A model generated the notes under the pieces. The model did no database searches. It saw only the letters and a program-made list of their open reading frames with translations, and was not told the DNA's origin. Position numbers and translations under genes: made by a program. Below are positions 16,614-25,935 of a stretch of DNA of 57,189 nucleotides, in pieces. The stretch spans positions 1-57,189 of the forward strand of contig DUUT01000040.1 of NCBI GenBank assembly GCA_012841405.1. The letters are read 5' to 3'. The DNA is from Chloroflexota bacterium (GTDB lineage Bacteria > Chloroflexota > Anaerolineae > UBA1429). Position 1 is the stretch's first letter. The number at the start of each line of letters is the position of its first letter.

Positions 16614-18302
16614 ATGATCATCGCCTCGCTGCATGATGTGACGTTCGCCTACGGTGCGCGAACGGTGCTTGACGGCCTCTGCTGGCAGATCCAAGCGGGC
16701 CAAAAGGTTGGCGTGGTGGGGCCCAATGGGGCCGGCAAGTCGACGTTGCTGCGCCTCATCGGCGGGGAGCTGTCGCCGGAGCGCGGCACCATCGTGCGCG
16801 ACCGGAGCGTGCGCATCGGCTACCTCGCCCAACAGCCGCGGCTCCACGCGCAGCGCTCCGTGTGGCAAGAAGTGCTCTCCGCCGCCACCGCGTTGGCGCG
16901 CGTGCAGGCCGAGTTGCGCCGCCTGGAGCAGCGCATGGCCGATCCGCAGGTGTGCGACGACGCCGCAGCGCTCGAGCGAACCATGGCCGCCTACGACAGG
17001 GCGCAGGCCGAGCTGGAGCACATGGACGGCTACGCTCACGAGGCCCATGTTCGTGAGGTGCTGCATGCGCTCGGGTTCGACGACGCGAGCCTCGATCAGC
17101 CCGTCGGCACCCTCTCCGGTGGCCAGAAAAAGCTCGTGGGGCTGGCACGACTCCTGTCGGCGCGGGCCGACGTGCTCTTGCTAGACGAGCCGGACAACCA
17201 CCTGGACCTGGCGCACAAGGAGCAGCTCGAAGCGTTCATCGCTGGGTTCGAGGGGACGGTGCTCATCGTCTCCCACGACCGCTACCTCCTCGACCAGACG
17301 GTGGGCGACATCGCCGAGATCGAGGACGGCCGGCTGACGTTCTATCCCGGCCATACCTACTCGGCGTACGCCGTCGAAAAGCAGGTGCGCCTCCTGCGCC
17401 AGCAACAGCGCTACGCGGCCCAGCAAAAAGAGATCGCCCGCATCGAGGCGGCCATCGCCCGGTTCGAGCTGTGGGCCAGCATGGTCGTCAACGAGCGCCA
17501 CGCGCGCCAGGCGCGCAGCCGCCGCAAGATGCTCGAACGCATGGACCGCGTGGAGCGGCCGGTGCTCGAGCGCCGGCGCATGGGACTGCAGCTCGAGGGC
17601 TGGCGCGGATCGACCAAGGTGCTCGAGATCAACGCTCTGGACAAGGCCTTCCCCCAGCCGGAGGCGGGCCCAGAGGGGGACGGCGAGAACGTGGTACTTG
17701 CCGGTGTGAACCTCCTCCTGTACCACGGCGAGCGCGTCGGCCTGCTGGGGCCCAATGGCTCGGGCAAGAGCGTGCTGCTGCGCTGCATCCTGGGGATCGA
17801 GGAGCCCACCGGCGGGCACATCACCGTCGGGCCCTCGGTGCGCATCGGCTACTATGCCCAGGAACACGAGACGCTGGATCCGACCCTAACGCTGATCGAG
17901 CAGGTACGCCGCACACGGCCGATGTACGATCAGGAGGCGGTGTCCTTTCTCGGGCGTTTCCTCTTTCCCTACGAGATGACGCGCCAGCCAGTGGGCACGC
18001 TCTCGGGCGGCGAGCGCAGCCGCCTCCAGCTCGCCATGCTCATGCTCTCGGGGTGCAACTTTTTGCTGCTCGACGAGCCGACGAACAACCTGGACCTCCC
18101 CTCGGCGGAGGCGCTCGAGGGCGCACTCGACGAGTTCGAGGGCACGGTGCTCGTCGTCTCCCACGACCGCTACTTTCTCGATCGCGTCGTGGAGCGCATC
18201 GTCGACCTGGAGGAGGGAGCGCTCGTCGAGTATCCGGGAGACTATTCGTACTACCGCGAGCACCACAGGCGTGGCCACGGAGGCGTGGCCACTGGGACGT
18301 AA
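16614..18302 (+). CDS. ABC-F family ATP-binding protein
   Basis: 562 residues with two ATPase domains and no membrane helices. ABC1 has Walker A GPNGAGKST, signature LSGGQKK and Walker B VLLLDEPDNHLDL. ABC2 has GPNGSGKS, LSGGERS and FLLLDEPTNNLDL. A basic helical linker between them (about residues 245-325, including ARQARSRRKMLERM) is the P-site tRNA interaction region of ABC-F proteins, which act on the ribosome. The protein may be a housekeeping translation factor or an antibiotic-resistance (target-protection) factor. The attenuator-like leader favours an inducible, resistance-type role. The ATG at 16614 follows GGAGGG. A strong hairpin follows the gene. Confidence 0.92.
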   Translation: MIIASLHDVTFAYGARTVLDGLCWQIQAGQKVGVVGPNGAGKSTLLRLIGGELSPERGTIVRDRSVRIGYLAQQPRLHAQRSVWQEVLSAATALARVQAELRRLEQRMADPQVCDDAAALERTMAAYDRAQAELEHMDGYAHEAHVREVLHALGFDDASLDQPVGTLSGGQKKLVGLARLLSARADVLLLDEPDNHLDLAHKEQLEAFIAGFEGTVLIVSHDRYLLDQTVGDIAEIEDGRLTFYPGHTYSAYAVEKQVRLLRQQQRYAAQQKEIARIEAAIARFELWASMVVNERHARQARSRRKMLERMDRVERPVLERRRMGLQLEGWRGSTKVLEINALDKAFPQPEAGPEGDGENVVLAGVNLLLYHGERVGLLGPNGSGKSVLLRCILGIEEPTGGHITVGPSVRIGYYAQEHETLDPTLTLIEQVRRTRPMYDQEAVSFLGRFLFPYEMTRQPVGTLSGGERSRLQLAMLMLSGCNFLLLDEPTNNLDLPSAEALEGALDEFEGTVLVVSHDRYFLDRVVERIVDLEEGALVEYPGDYSYYREHHRRGHGGVATGT

Positions 18303-18309
18303 CCCCAGA

Positions 18310-18350
18310 GACGCGGCCCCCCGTTGCCGGGGCCGCGTCGAACAAGTTTT
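18310..18350 (+). terminator. Hairpin terminator after the ABC-F gene
   Basis: GACGCGGCCCC (18310-18320) and GGGGCCGCGTC (18329-18339) form a perfect 11-bp stem with an 8-nt loop, followed shortly by TTTT (18347-18350). Confidence 0.7.
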
Positions 18351-18553
18351 CTAGAGTACATGACGCACATTGACATGTACCGGTGGTATGCTCATCGTAT
18401 CCGCTGCGACGCAGGCAGGGGCAATGAACCGTGCGCCCCTCCGAGCGGTAGACTGTCCAGCACGGGAGCCCACCGGGTGTCCCTGGCGCCTTGGTGGTTG
18501 GCTACCATCATCCTTGCCTCGGATCCACATCCTCGTGAGGTGTCTTACCTACC

Positions 18554-21512
18554 GTGTTTGACCAAGAGATCGTCATACGTGGCGCCCGCGAACACAACCT
18601 GCAGAATATCGACCTCGTGCTACCCCGCCACAAGCTCGTGGTCATCACGGGCGTCTCGGGAAGCGGCAAGTCGTCTCTGGCCTTTGACACGCTGTACGCC
18701 GAAGGGCAGCGGCGTTACGTCGAGTCCCTCTCGGCGTACGCCCGCCAGTTCATCGGGCAGATGGAAAAGCCCTCCGTCGACTATATCGGGGGATTGAGCC
18801 CGGCCATCGCCATCGAGCAAAAGGCCGTCAGCCGCAATCCGCGCTCGACGGTGGCGACGGTCACCGAGATCTATGACTATTTGCGGGTGCTCTTTGCCCG
18901 CGCCGGCACGCCCCACTGCCCGCGCTGCGGCCGTGAGGTGCGGGCCCAGTCGGCGCAAGAGATCGTCGAGCAGGTGACGACGCTGCCGGTCAGGACGCGC
19001 TTCCAGGTGCTGGCGCCCGTGGCGCGCAACCGCAAGGGCACCTTCCAGGACGAGTTCGCCCAGGCCAGGGCCGACGGCTTTTCGCGCGTGCGAGTGGATG
19101 GCCAGGTGCGCGACCTGACGCAGCGCATCCCCCTCGACAAGCAGCGTAAGCACGACATCGAGCTCGTCGTCGATCGCCTCGTCGTGCCGGCGGACGGCGA
19201 CGCCGAGCGCGACGCGTTCCTCGCCCGCGTCACCGATTCCGTCGAGACGGCGTTGCGCCTGGGCGAGGGCATGGTGATCATCGCCCACGAGCCTCCCCGC
19301 AGCGCCGACGCGGCGAGCACCGGCGCGGCGCATGGCGAGTGGCTCCTCTCCGAGCAGAACGCGTGCCCCGCGTGCGGCCTGAGCTTCCCCCCCCCTCTCC
19401 CCCGCCATGTTCAGCTTTAACTCTCCCCTGGGGATGTGCCCCGACTGTAATGGGCTGGGCACCAAGTACGAGTTCGACCCGACCAAGTTCGTCCAGCCCG
19501 ACAGGTCGCTGCACGATGGGGGCGTGCGCAGCTGGGGCGTGCTGCGCAAGAAAAAGAGCAGCAGTACCTACAAGTATGCCCAGCAGATCGTGACGCACTT
19601 TGGCCACGACCTGGACACCCCCTGGCGCGATCTATCCCCCGAGTGCCAACACGCCATCCTCTATGGCGGCGTGCGCATCGTGTGGGAGTGGCGAGGCGAG
19701 CACGGCTCTGGCAGACACGAGCACATCAGCGAGGGCGAGGTGAACACCGTTCGCCGTCGCTACGGCCAGACGCAGTCGGAGGGCTCACGGCGGTGGTACG
19801 CCTCGTTCATGGGGCAGCAGCCCTGCCCCACCTGCCACGGCGTGCGCCTGCGCCCCGAGAGCGTCGCCGTGACCGTCGGCGGGCGCACCATCGTCGAGGT
19901 GACGAGCCTGAGCATCCGTGAGGCGCTGCATTGGGCGCGCTCCCTGCCCGAGGTGCTGACGGCGGAGCAGCTCGAGATCTCGGAGGAGGTGCTCAAAGAG
20001 ATCGCCGGCCGGCTCGAGTTCCTGGTGAACGTCGGACTGCACTACCTGACCCTCGACCGCCCCGCCCCGACCCTCTCGGGGGGCGAGGGGCAGCGCATCC
20101 GCCTGGCGAGCCAGGTGGGGTGTGGCCTGGTGGGCGTGCTCTACGTCCTGGACGAGCCCTCCATCGGGCTGCACCAGCGCGACAACCGCCGCCTGCTGGA
20201 CACACTGGAGCGCCTGCGCGATATGGGCAACACGGTGCTGGTCGTCGAGCACGACGAAGAGACGATGCGCACCGCCGATTATATCGTGGACTTGGGGCCC
20301 GGGGCCGGCCTCCATGGCGGACAGGCCGTGGCGGCGGGTACCCCCGCCGAGATCGCGGCGCACCCTACCTCCCTCACGGGTAAGTACCTCTCGGGGGAGT
20401 TGGTCGTCTCATCGCCGAACGGCGTGCGGCGCCCGACGAACGGCCACTGGCTCACGGTGGTGAATGCCCGCTGTAACAACCTCAAGGGCCTGACGGTGCG
20501 CTTTCCGCTGGGGCTCTTTACCTGCGTGACGGGCGTGTCGGGGAGCGGCAAGTCATCGCTCGTGGCGCAGACGCTCCACCCCGCCCTGGCGCGCGCGCTG
20601 CACGGCGCCGAGGGGCGCGTGGGCGCCCACGAGCGGATTGAGGGGCTGGAGCGCATCAGCAAGGTGATCAACATCACCCAGGATCCCATCGGGCGCACGC
20701 CGCGGTCAAACCCCGCCACCTATGCCCAAGTGATGGACCCGATCCGCCAGCTCTTTGCCCTGACGCCCGAGGCCAAGCTGCGTGGCTACAAGGCGGGGCG
20801 CTTTTCCTTCAACGTCAAGGGGGGGCGCTGTGAGGCCTGCCAGGGGCACGGGCAAAAGCGCGTCGAGATGCACTTTTTGCCCGACGTGTGGGTGACGTGC
20901 AACGTCTGCAAGGGCGAGCGCTTTAACCGCGAGACGCTGCAGATCCGCTACAAGGGCAAGGCCATCGCCGAGATCCTCGACATGAGCGTCGACGAGGCGC
21001 TCGTCTTCTTTGAGCCCGTGCCGGCCATTCACCGCATCCTCCAGACGCTGGCGGATGTAGGCTTGGGGTACCTCAAGCTCGGTCAGAGCGCCACGACCCT
21101 CTCGGGGGGTGAGGCGCAGCGCGTCAAGCTCGCCAAAGAGCTCGCACGGGTGGCCACCGGTGATACCATGTACATCCTCGACGAGCCGACGACTGGTCTA
21201 CACTTTGCCGACATCCAAAAGCTGTTGGATGTGCTCCACCGCCTCACGGACGCCGGCAACACCGTGATCGTCATCGAGCACAACCTGGACGTGATCAAGA
21301 CGGCGGACTGGATCATCGATCTGGGGCCCGAGGGAGGCCATGAAGGGGGAAGCATCGTGGCGGAAGGCACGCCCGAAGAGATCGCCCAGCATCCCGAGAG
21401 CCACACGGGACGCTTTCTGCGCGAGGTGCTGCGTAGCGGCTCCACGGCGCGACGGGCCACGTCGATGCCGTGGCAGCTCGCCCTAGCGCCGAGCAACGGC
21501 GCACGCCGTTGA
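18554..21512 (+). CDS. uvrA: Excinuclease ABC subunit A, interrupted by a +1 frameshift in a C9 tract
   Basis: UvrA is the damage-recognition subunit of nucleotide excision repair. The first frame (18554-19420, GTG start, GAGGTG upstream) has Walker [16 protein letters not shown]. The second (from about 19407 to 21512) has signatures [12 protein letters not shown] and [12 protein letters not shown], Walker [16 protein letters not shown], Walker [13 protein letters not shown] and [12 protein letters not shown], and the second zinc finger (CEACQGHG...CNVCKGE). The break falls inside zinc finger 1, between CPACGLSF and CPDCNGLG. Removing one C from the run of nine at 19387-19395 restores FSFNSP and gives one 985-residue protein, a typical length. 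This is either a sequencing error in a homopolymer or a real on/off frameshift. Confidence 0.93.
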
Positions 21513-21697
21513 TGGCGCGCTCATTGGGCGAGGATCGGTCCGCGCCGCGCGGCCCCTGGATGGGCTGTAGGAGCGGGCGACCCCGGCGAGGACTGTTCGC
21601 GCTCTATCGGGGTGCGCGGCGGGGTGGGCGGATCGCTGTTGGGTCGGTAGACACCCTGATCCCAAGGATCACCGCCCCTATCTAGGAGGAGGTCGAC

Positions 21698-22390
21698 GTG
21701 CTCCCACGCGTCATCGTGCACAACGAGGTCAGCCTGGACGGCCGCATCGACGGGTTCAGCCCCCACATTGAGCTGTACTACGCGCTGGTGGGCCACTGGC
21801 CGCACGAGGTAGTACTCACCGGCGCCGACACCGTCATCGCCGCCGAGGCGGACGACCCCGAGACGGCAGAAGACATGGCGCCGCCGCCCACCGTGGCGGG
21901 CGATACGCGCCCGCTGTTCGCCGTGGTGGACAGTCGGGGGAGGTTCCGCAAGTGGCACCTGTTGCGCCGCATGCCCTACGCGCGCGGGCTGGTGGCCCTG
22001 TGCTCCAGGGCAACGCCCCAGGACTATTTGGACTACCTTCACGCCCGGCAGATCGACGTCATCGTCGCCGGCAGAGAGCGCGTTGATCTGCGCGCCGCCC
22101 TGGAGGCGATGCGCAGGCGCTACGGCGCCACCACCGTACGCGTGGACAGCGGCGGCACGCTGAACGGCGCGCTCCTGCGGGCAGGGCTGGTCGACGAGGT
22201 GAGCGTGCTCGTCGCGCCGGCGCTGGTGGGCGGCACGAGCCCACGCTCGTTCTACCGCGCGCCCGATCTGACGTCGCCCGAGGGCGTCATCCCGCTACGC
22301 CTCACGCATGTGGAGCGCCTTGAGGGAGACGTCGTCTGGCTGCGCTACCACGTGGTCAAGGCGGGAGGTGAGCCGCCAGAGCCCACGTGA
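21698..22390 (+). CDS. RibD C-terminal/dihydrofolate-reductase-like protein
   Basis: 230 residues. The opening RVIVHNEVSLDGRIDG, VLTGADTVIAAE, AGRERVDLRAALEAM and the C-terminal VRVDSGGTLNGALLRAGLVDEV are the NADPH-fold motifs of the RibD reductase domain. The deaminase half of RibD is absent and no riboflavin genes are adjacent, so the substrate is open. GTG at 21698 has AGGAGG 6 nt upstream. Confidence 0.82.
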   Translation: MLPRVIVHNEVSLDGRIDGFSPHIELYYALVGHWPHEVVLTGADTVIAAEADDPETAEDMAPPPTVAGDTRPLFAVVDSRGRFRKWHLLRRMPYARGLVALCSRATPQDYLDYLHARQIDVIVAGRERVDLRAALEAMRRRYGATTVRVDSGGTLNGALLRAGLVDEVSVLVAPALVGGTSPRSFYRAPDLTSPEGVIPLRLTHVERLEGDVVWLRYHVVKAGGEPPEPT

Positions 22391-22497
22391 CGGCGGCCGC
22401 TCTGCTGTGGCGCGTACGTGTCCGTTCGATCCGTGTCCATCCGCAGGCGCCGGACGACCCGGCGCTCGAGCAGTCACCTAGCGACAGGAGGAATCCC

Positions 22498-22848
22498 ATG
22501 GATCGCATCGTCGCCTATTGTGGGCTGGTGTGCAGCGCGTGCAGGGGCTACATCGCCACCCAAGCGAACGACCTGGTGGCCCTCGAGGCGCTGGCTGCCG
22601 AGGCCCGCGAGCAGTTCGGCGTGGCCGACGCCAACGCCGAGTCGGTGCGCTGTGACGGCTGCCTTGGTGAGGAGGGGCACAAGATCGCCTACTGCGCCGA
22701 GTGTGAGGTCCGCGCGTGCGGCGTGGAGCGAGGCGTCGCCAATTGTGCCTACTGCGACGACTATGAGGGGTGCGGCACACTGGCGGGATTCCTCGAGCAC
22801 GTGACGGGCGCGCGGGAGACGCTGGACGCGATTCGCTCGGCGCGATAG
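22498..22848 (+). CDS. DUF3795 domain protein (copy 1)
   Basis: 116 residues, Cys-rich. It begins RIVAYCGLVCSACRGY and has later CDGCLGEEG, YCAECEVRACG and NCAYCDDYEGC clusters, consistent with metal binding. The ATG at 22498 has AGGAGG upstream. The function of DUF3795 is not established. A paralogue follows at 23011 with the same Cys order, so the pair arose by tandem duplication. Confidence 0.8.
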   Translation: MDRIVAYCGLVCSACRGYIATQANDLVALEALAAEAREQFGVADANAESVRCDGCLGEEGHKIAYCAECEVRACGVERGVANCAYCDDYEGCGTLAGFLEHVTGARETLDAIRSAR

Positions 22849-23010
22849 CCACTGGCAGGTGGTAGACGGCGCGTTATGCGGGGTGGTGGCGAGTTGCCGG
22901 GTGCGGGTTACCGCTTCTACCACGGCACCCGCCCCCGAGGAGCGGCCCATCACCGCGCACCTCCTCCCGGAACCCGCCTGTACGCACCGTTTCAGTAGAG
23001 GAGAGCACGA

Positions 23011-23358
23011 GTGGACAGGATGATTGCCTATTGCGGGCTGGTGTGCACCGACTGTGGGGCGCACCAGGCAACCATGGCCAACGACCCCGAGGCGATCGAA
23101 CGGGTGGCCGCCCAGTGGCGCGTGGACCACAACAACCCCTCCATCGTCGCCGAGGGGGTCTGGTGCGAGGGATGCCTGGCCGAGGGGCGCCGCTGCTTTC
23201 ACTGTGCCGACTGCGACGTCCGCGCCTGTGGCGTGGAGCACGGCGTGGCCAACTGCGCCCACTGCAGCGCGTACGAGACGTGCTCCACGATCCAGCGCTT
23301 CACGGGCTTGGTGCCGCAGGCCAAGGAGACGCTGGACGCCATCCGTGCTGCGCTATAG
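23011..23358 (+). CDS. DUF3795 domain protein (copy 2)
   Basis: 115 residues, a paralogue of the gene at 22498: RMIAYCGLVCTDCGAH, WCEGCLAEG, HCADCDVRACGVEHGVANC, and the same ETLDAIR C-terminus. One Cys cluster has CFHCADC in place of copy 1's YCAEC. GTG at 23011 follows GAGGAGA. It is 44 nt upstream of a radical SAM gene and probably shares its transcript; a metal- or cluster-related role is only inference. Confidence 0.8.
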   Translation: MDRMIAYCGLVCTDCGAHQATMANDPEAIERVAAQWRVDHNNPSIVAEGVWCEGCLAEGRRCFHCADCDVRACGVEHGVANCAHCSAYETCSTIQRFTGLVPQAKETLDAIRAAL

Positions 23359-23402
23359 GAAGTTTGGCCCAGCGCTACGCCGAGAGGCAAGGGAGTAGTC
23401 CG

Positions 23403-24272
23403 GTGATTCGCGAGATCCGGGCCAAGACGTTGCTGGCGCATATCCGCCACCCGGACTCCTGGTTCGGGATCAAATACAACATGAACCTCTACCGGGGGTG
23501 CGAGCACCAGTGCATTTACTGCGACTCGCGCAGCGAGTGCTACCAGATCGAGGATTTCCGGGATGTGTTGGTCAAGGTGAACGCCTTGGAGCTCCTCGAC
23601 CAGGAATTGGCGCGCAAGCGCGTCAAGGGGATCGTGGGCACGGGCTCCATGAACGACCCCTACACCCCCGCCGAGGCGCACCTCAACATGACGGGGCGGG
23701 CCCTCGCCATCATTGCCAAGCATGGCTTTCCCGTGCACATCCTCACCAAGAGCGACCTGGTGCTCAGAGACCTGGACACGCTGCGGGCCATCAACGCGCG
23801 GTCCCGGGCCATCGTGTCGTTCACCGTGACGACCACCGACGACGCGTTGGCGCGCATCGTCGAGCCGGGAGCGCCTCCCCCGTCCGCCCGGCTGGCGGCG
23901 CTCGCGGTCTTGGCGCAGCAGGGCATCACGACCGGCGTGACGATGATGCCGATCCTGCCGTTCCTCGAGGACACGGCAGAGAATGTGACGGCCATCGTCG
24001 AGGCCGCCCACGCCGCCGGCGCCGCGCACATCCTACCGGGGTTCGGCATGACGCTGCGTGACCGGCAGCGCGCCTGGTACTATGAGCAGCTCGATCACCA
24101 CTTCCCCGGGTTACGCCAGCGCTACGAACGCGCCTTTGGCCAGTGCTACCACGCCCCGTGTCGCGATGTGCCGCGCCTGGAACGGCTCTTTGCGGACCTC
24201 TGCCGGCGTTACGGCATCCGCACCCGTGCCGCGTTGGACGTCCCCCAGCCCCAGCAGATGGCGCTGCTATAG
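23403..24272 (+). CDS. SPL-family radical SAM protein
   Basis: 289 residues. The radical SAM cluster motif C-x3-C-x2-C is CEHQCIYC in YRGCEHQCIYCDSRS. It is followed by GTGSMNDPYTPAEAHL and VHILTKSDLVLRDLDTL, typical of the spore-photoproduct-lyase-like COG1533 family. Members bind [4Fe-4S] and cleave S-adenosylmethionine; the substrate here is unknown. GTG at 23403 is chosen because the family begins close to KTLLAHIRHPDSWFGIKYN; the frame is open much further upstream but overlaps the DUF3795 gene. Confidence 0.85.
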   Translation: MIREIRAKTLLAHIRHPDSWFGIKYNMNLYRGCEHQCIYCDSRSECYQIEDFRDVLVKVNALELLDQELARKRVKGIVGTGSMNDPYTPAEAHLNMTGRALAIIAKHGFPVHILTKSDLVLRDLDTLRAINARSRAIVSFTVTTTDDALARIVEPGAPPPSARLAALAVLAQQGITTGVTMMPILPFLEDTAENVTAIVEAAHAAGAAHILPGFGMTLRDRQRAWYYEQLDHHFPGLRQRYERAFGQCYHAPCRDVPRLERLFADLCRRYGIRTRAALDVPQPQQMALL

Positions 24273-24485
24273 GTGGGCACAGCCCGCATCGCAGCGCCTG
24301 TGTGCAAGGCTCCGGATGAGACGAGCTCTCCCCCATGGATGGGAAAAGGGAGCTATGACACCGCCGCGGTGGGTTAGGGTGCAGCCCGCGTAGACGGGCT
24401 TGGCAATGGGAACACCGAGCTTTGGCTCGCGGCGCGCCCGCGCCCCCTCGCCCCAGCGCTCCTCGATGGGACGAGCGGCGAGCCG

Positions 24486-25469
24486 CTAGGTATCCGCATA
24501 GCGGCGGAGAATCCCCTCGGCGGCGGCACGGACGCGGGCCACGAGCTCGGGGGGCTCCAGCACACGGGCGGCCTGCCCGAGGCTCAACGCCCACCGCTCG
24601 GCCCAGTCGAGCGTGGCCACAGCAAAGCTGACGATCACCGCGCCGTCGTCACCTTCGCAGAGCTCCATCCAACCGCCATGGTGCTGGCGCACCCGCGCCG
24701 CCGCGGCGGCATCCACGCACACCCGCACCGTGTAAGGGCGCTCGTAGGCCATGCTCTCTCGCAGGTAGGCGCGCACATCGAAATCGCGCGGGATGCTGTA
24801 CCCCTCGGCGAGGGGAGCCGCGTGCTGGATGCGCTCGATGCGAAAGGTGCGCTTCTCGCCGCGCAAGCGGCAATGCCCCACGAGGTACCACACTCCCCAC
24901 TGGAACGCGAGGGCATACGGCTCGACGACGCGCTCCGTCTCGTCGCGCCCCACGCCCCGGTAGCGCATCCACACGCAGCGGCGATCGCTCATGCACTGCC
25001 GCAAGAGGTGGATCGTCGGCTCCCACGGGCGATAGTCCAGGGCATGGAGCCCACTGACCACCAGGTTCTGTTGGCTTACGGCCACCTCCTGCCGCAGCTC
25101 ATCGGGTAGCGCGTTGTCCAGCTTGGCCGTCACCGCGGTGACGGCCTCGCCATAGGTGCGGCCCCAGAGCTCCTTCACCAGGTTCGCCCCCATATAGAGC
25201 ACCGTGGCCTCTTCCGCGGTAAAGACCAGGGGCGGCAGCCGGTAGCCGCGCACCAGGGAGAACCCTCCGTAGGGCCCGCGCTCCGAATAGATGGGGATGC
25301 CCATCTCTTCGAGCATGCCGATGTAGCGATGCACCGTGCGCTCCGAGACGCCCAACGCCAGAGACAACTCGCCCGCCTTCCACCCCGGGCGAGACTGCAG
25401 CATGAGGATAAGGGAGAGGAGGCGCGTGGCCACGTGGCACGCGCTGCGATCGCTATCCCCACGGACCAT
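24486..25469 (-). CDS. HTH-WYL domain transcriptional regulator
   Basis: 327 residues. An N-terminal winged HTH (RLLSLILMLQSRP, then LGVSERTVHRYIGMLEEMGIPIY) is followed by a WYL ligand-sensing domain (WMRYRGVGRDETERVVEPYAL, WYLVGHCRLRGEKRTFRIERI) and a C-terminal WCX extension. Such proteins sense ligands or nucleic acids and regulate metabolic or defence genes. The ATG at 25469 has GGGAGG upstream and an extended -10 (TGCTATAAT) about 50 nt before it. It converges on the radical SAM gene and diverges from the redox operon at 25936, which is a candidate target. Confidence 0.88.
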   Translation of the reverse strand: MVRGDSDRSACHVATRLLSLILMLQSRPGWKAGELSLALGVSERTVHRYIGMLEEMGIPIYSERGPYGGFSLVRGYRLPPLVFTAEEATVLYMGANLVKELWGRTYGEAVTAVTAKLDNALPDELRQEVAVSQQNLVVSGLHALDYRPWEPTIHLLRQCMSDRRCVWMRYRGVGRDETERVVEPYALAFQWGVWYLVGHCRLRGEKRTFRIERIQHAAPLAEGYSIPRDFDVRAYLRESMAYERPYTVRVCVDAAAAARVRQHHGGWMELCEGDDGAVIVSFAVATLDWAERWALSLGQAARVLEPPELVARVRAAAEGILRRYADT

Positions 25470-25515
25470 GGGTGACCTCCCAGATCGTGCGGCGAAACGA
25501 TGGCTCCACAGCGGC

Positions 25516-25524
25516 ATTATAGCA
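25516..25524 (-). promoter_or_regulatory. Extended -10 promoter of the WYL regulator
   Basis: On the minus strand TGCTATAAT reads 25524-25516, a perfect extended -10. No good -35 is seen. It gives a leader of about 40 nt. Confidence 0.5.
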
Positions 25525-25683
25525 TGAGCCCCGCCACAAGGTGACAGGAACGGGCCACGGAAGGGCGAGCGGTCTCCTACCATCCAGTGCAGCACCGGCG
25601 CGACGGCACGCGCCTGCCCGTGGTACCCCTGTAGACCAAACACGTATCGATGCAACCACAGTAGAGCCTACACCACGATACTG

Positions 25684-25712
25684 TTGACCCCCTCTGTGGC
25701 CAGTGGTATAAT
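25684..25712 (+). promoter_or_regulatory. Strong promoter of the redox/stress operon
   Basis: TTGACC (25684-25689), 17-nt spacer, TATAAT (25707-25712). The next forward start is GTG at 25936, so the leader is about 215 nt. The 466-base gap between the WYL gene and this operon holds no gene. Confidence 0.75.
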
Positions 25713-25935
25713 AAGTTACTAGAGCGATTTTCTCATCATTCAGCTCGATGTCCCTGCCAGAGGTAGCGCCACGCCGCGCGGGCGCCTACCTCGCTGACCG
25801 GACGGATGCAGCCTGATCCATCGTCGTATCCCACCGTAGCCCCCCGGATGCAGGCCGGCGTGCTGTGGCCGCTCAGCACAGCCCCCGTCGCCCCACGGCG
25901 TGCCGTGCGCCCCTTGATGGAGCGAAGGAGGTACC

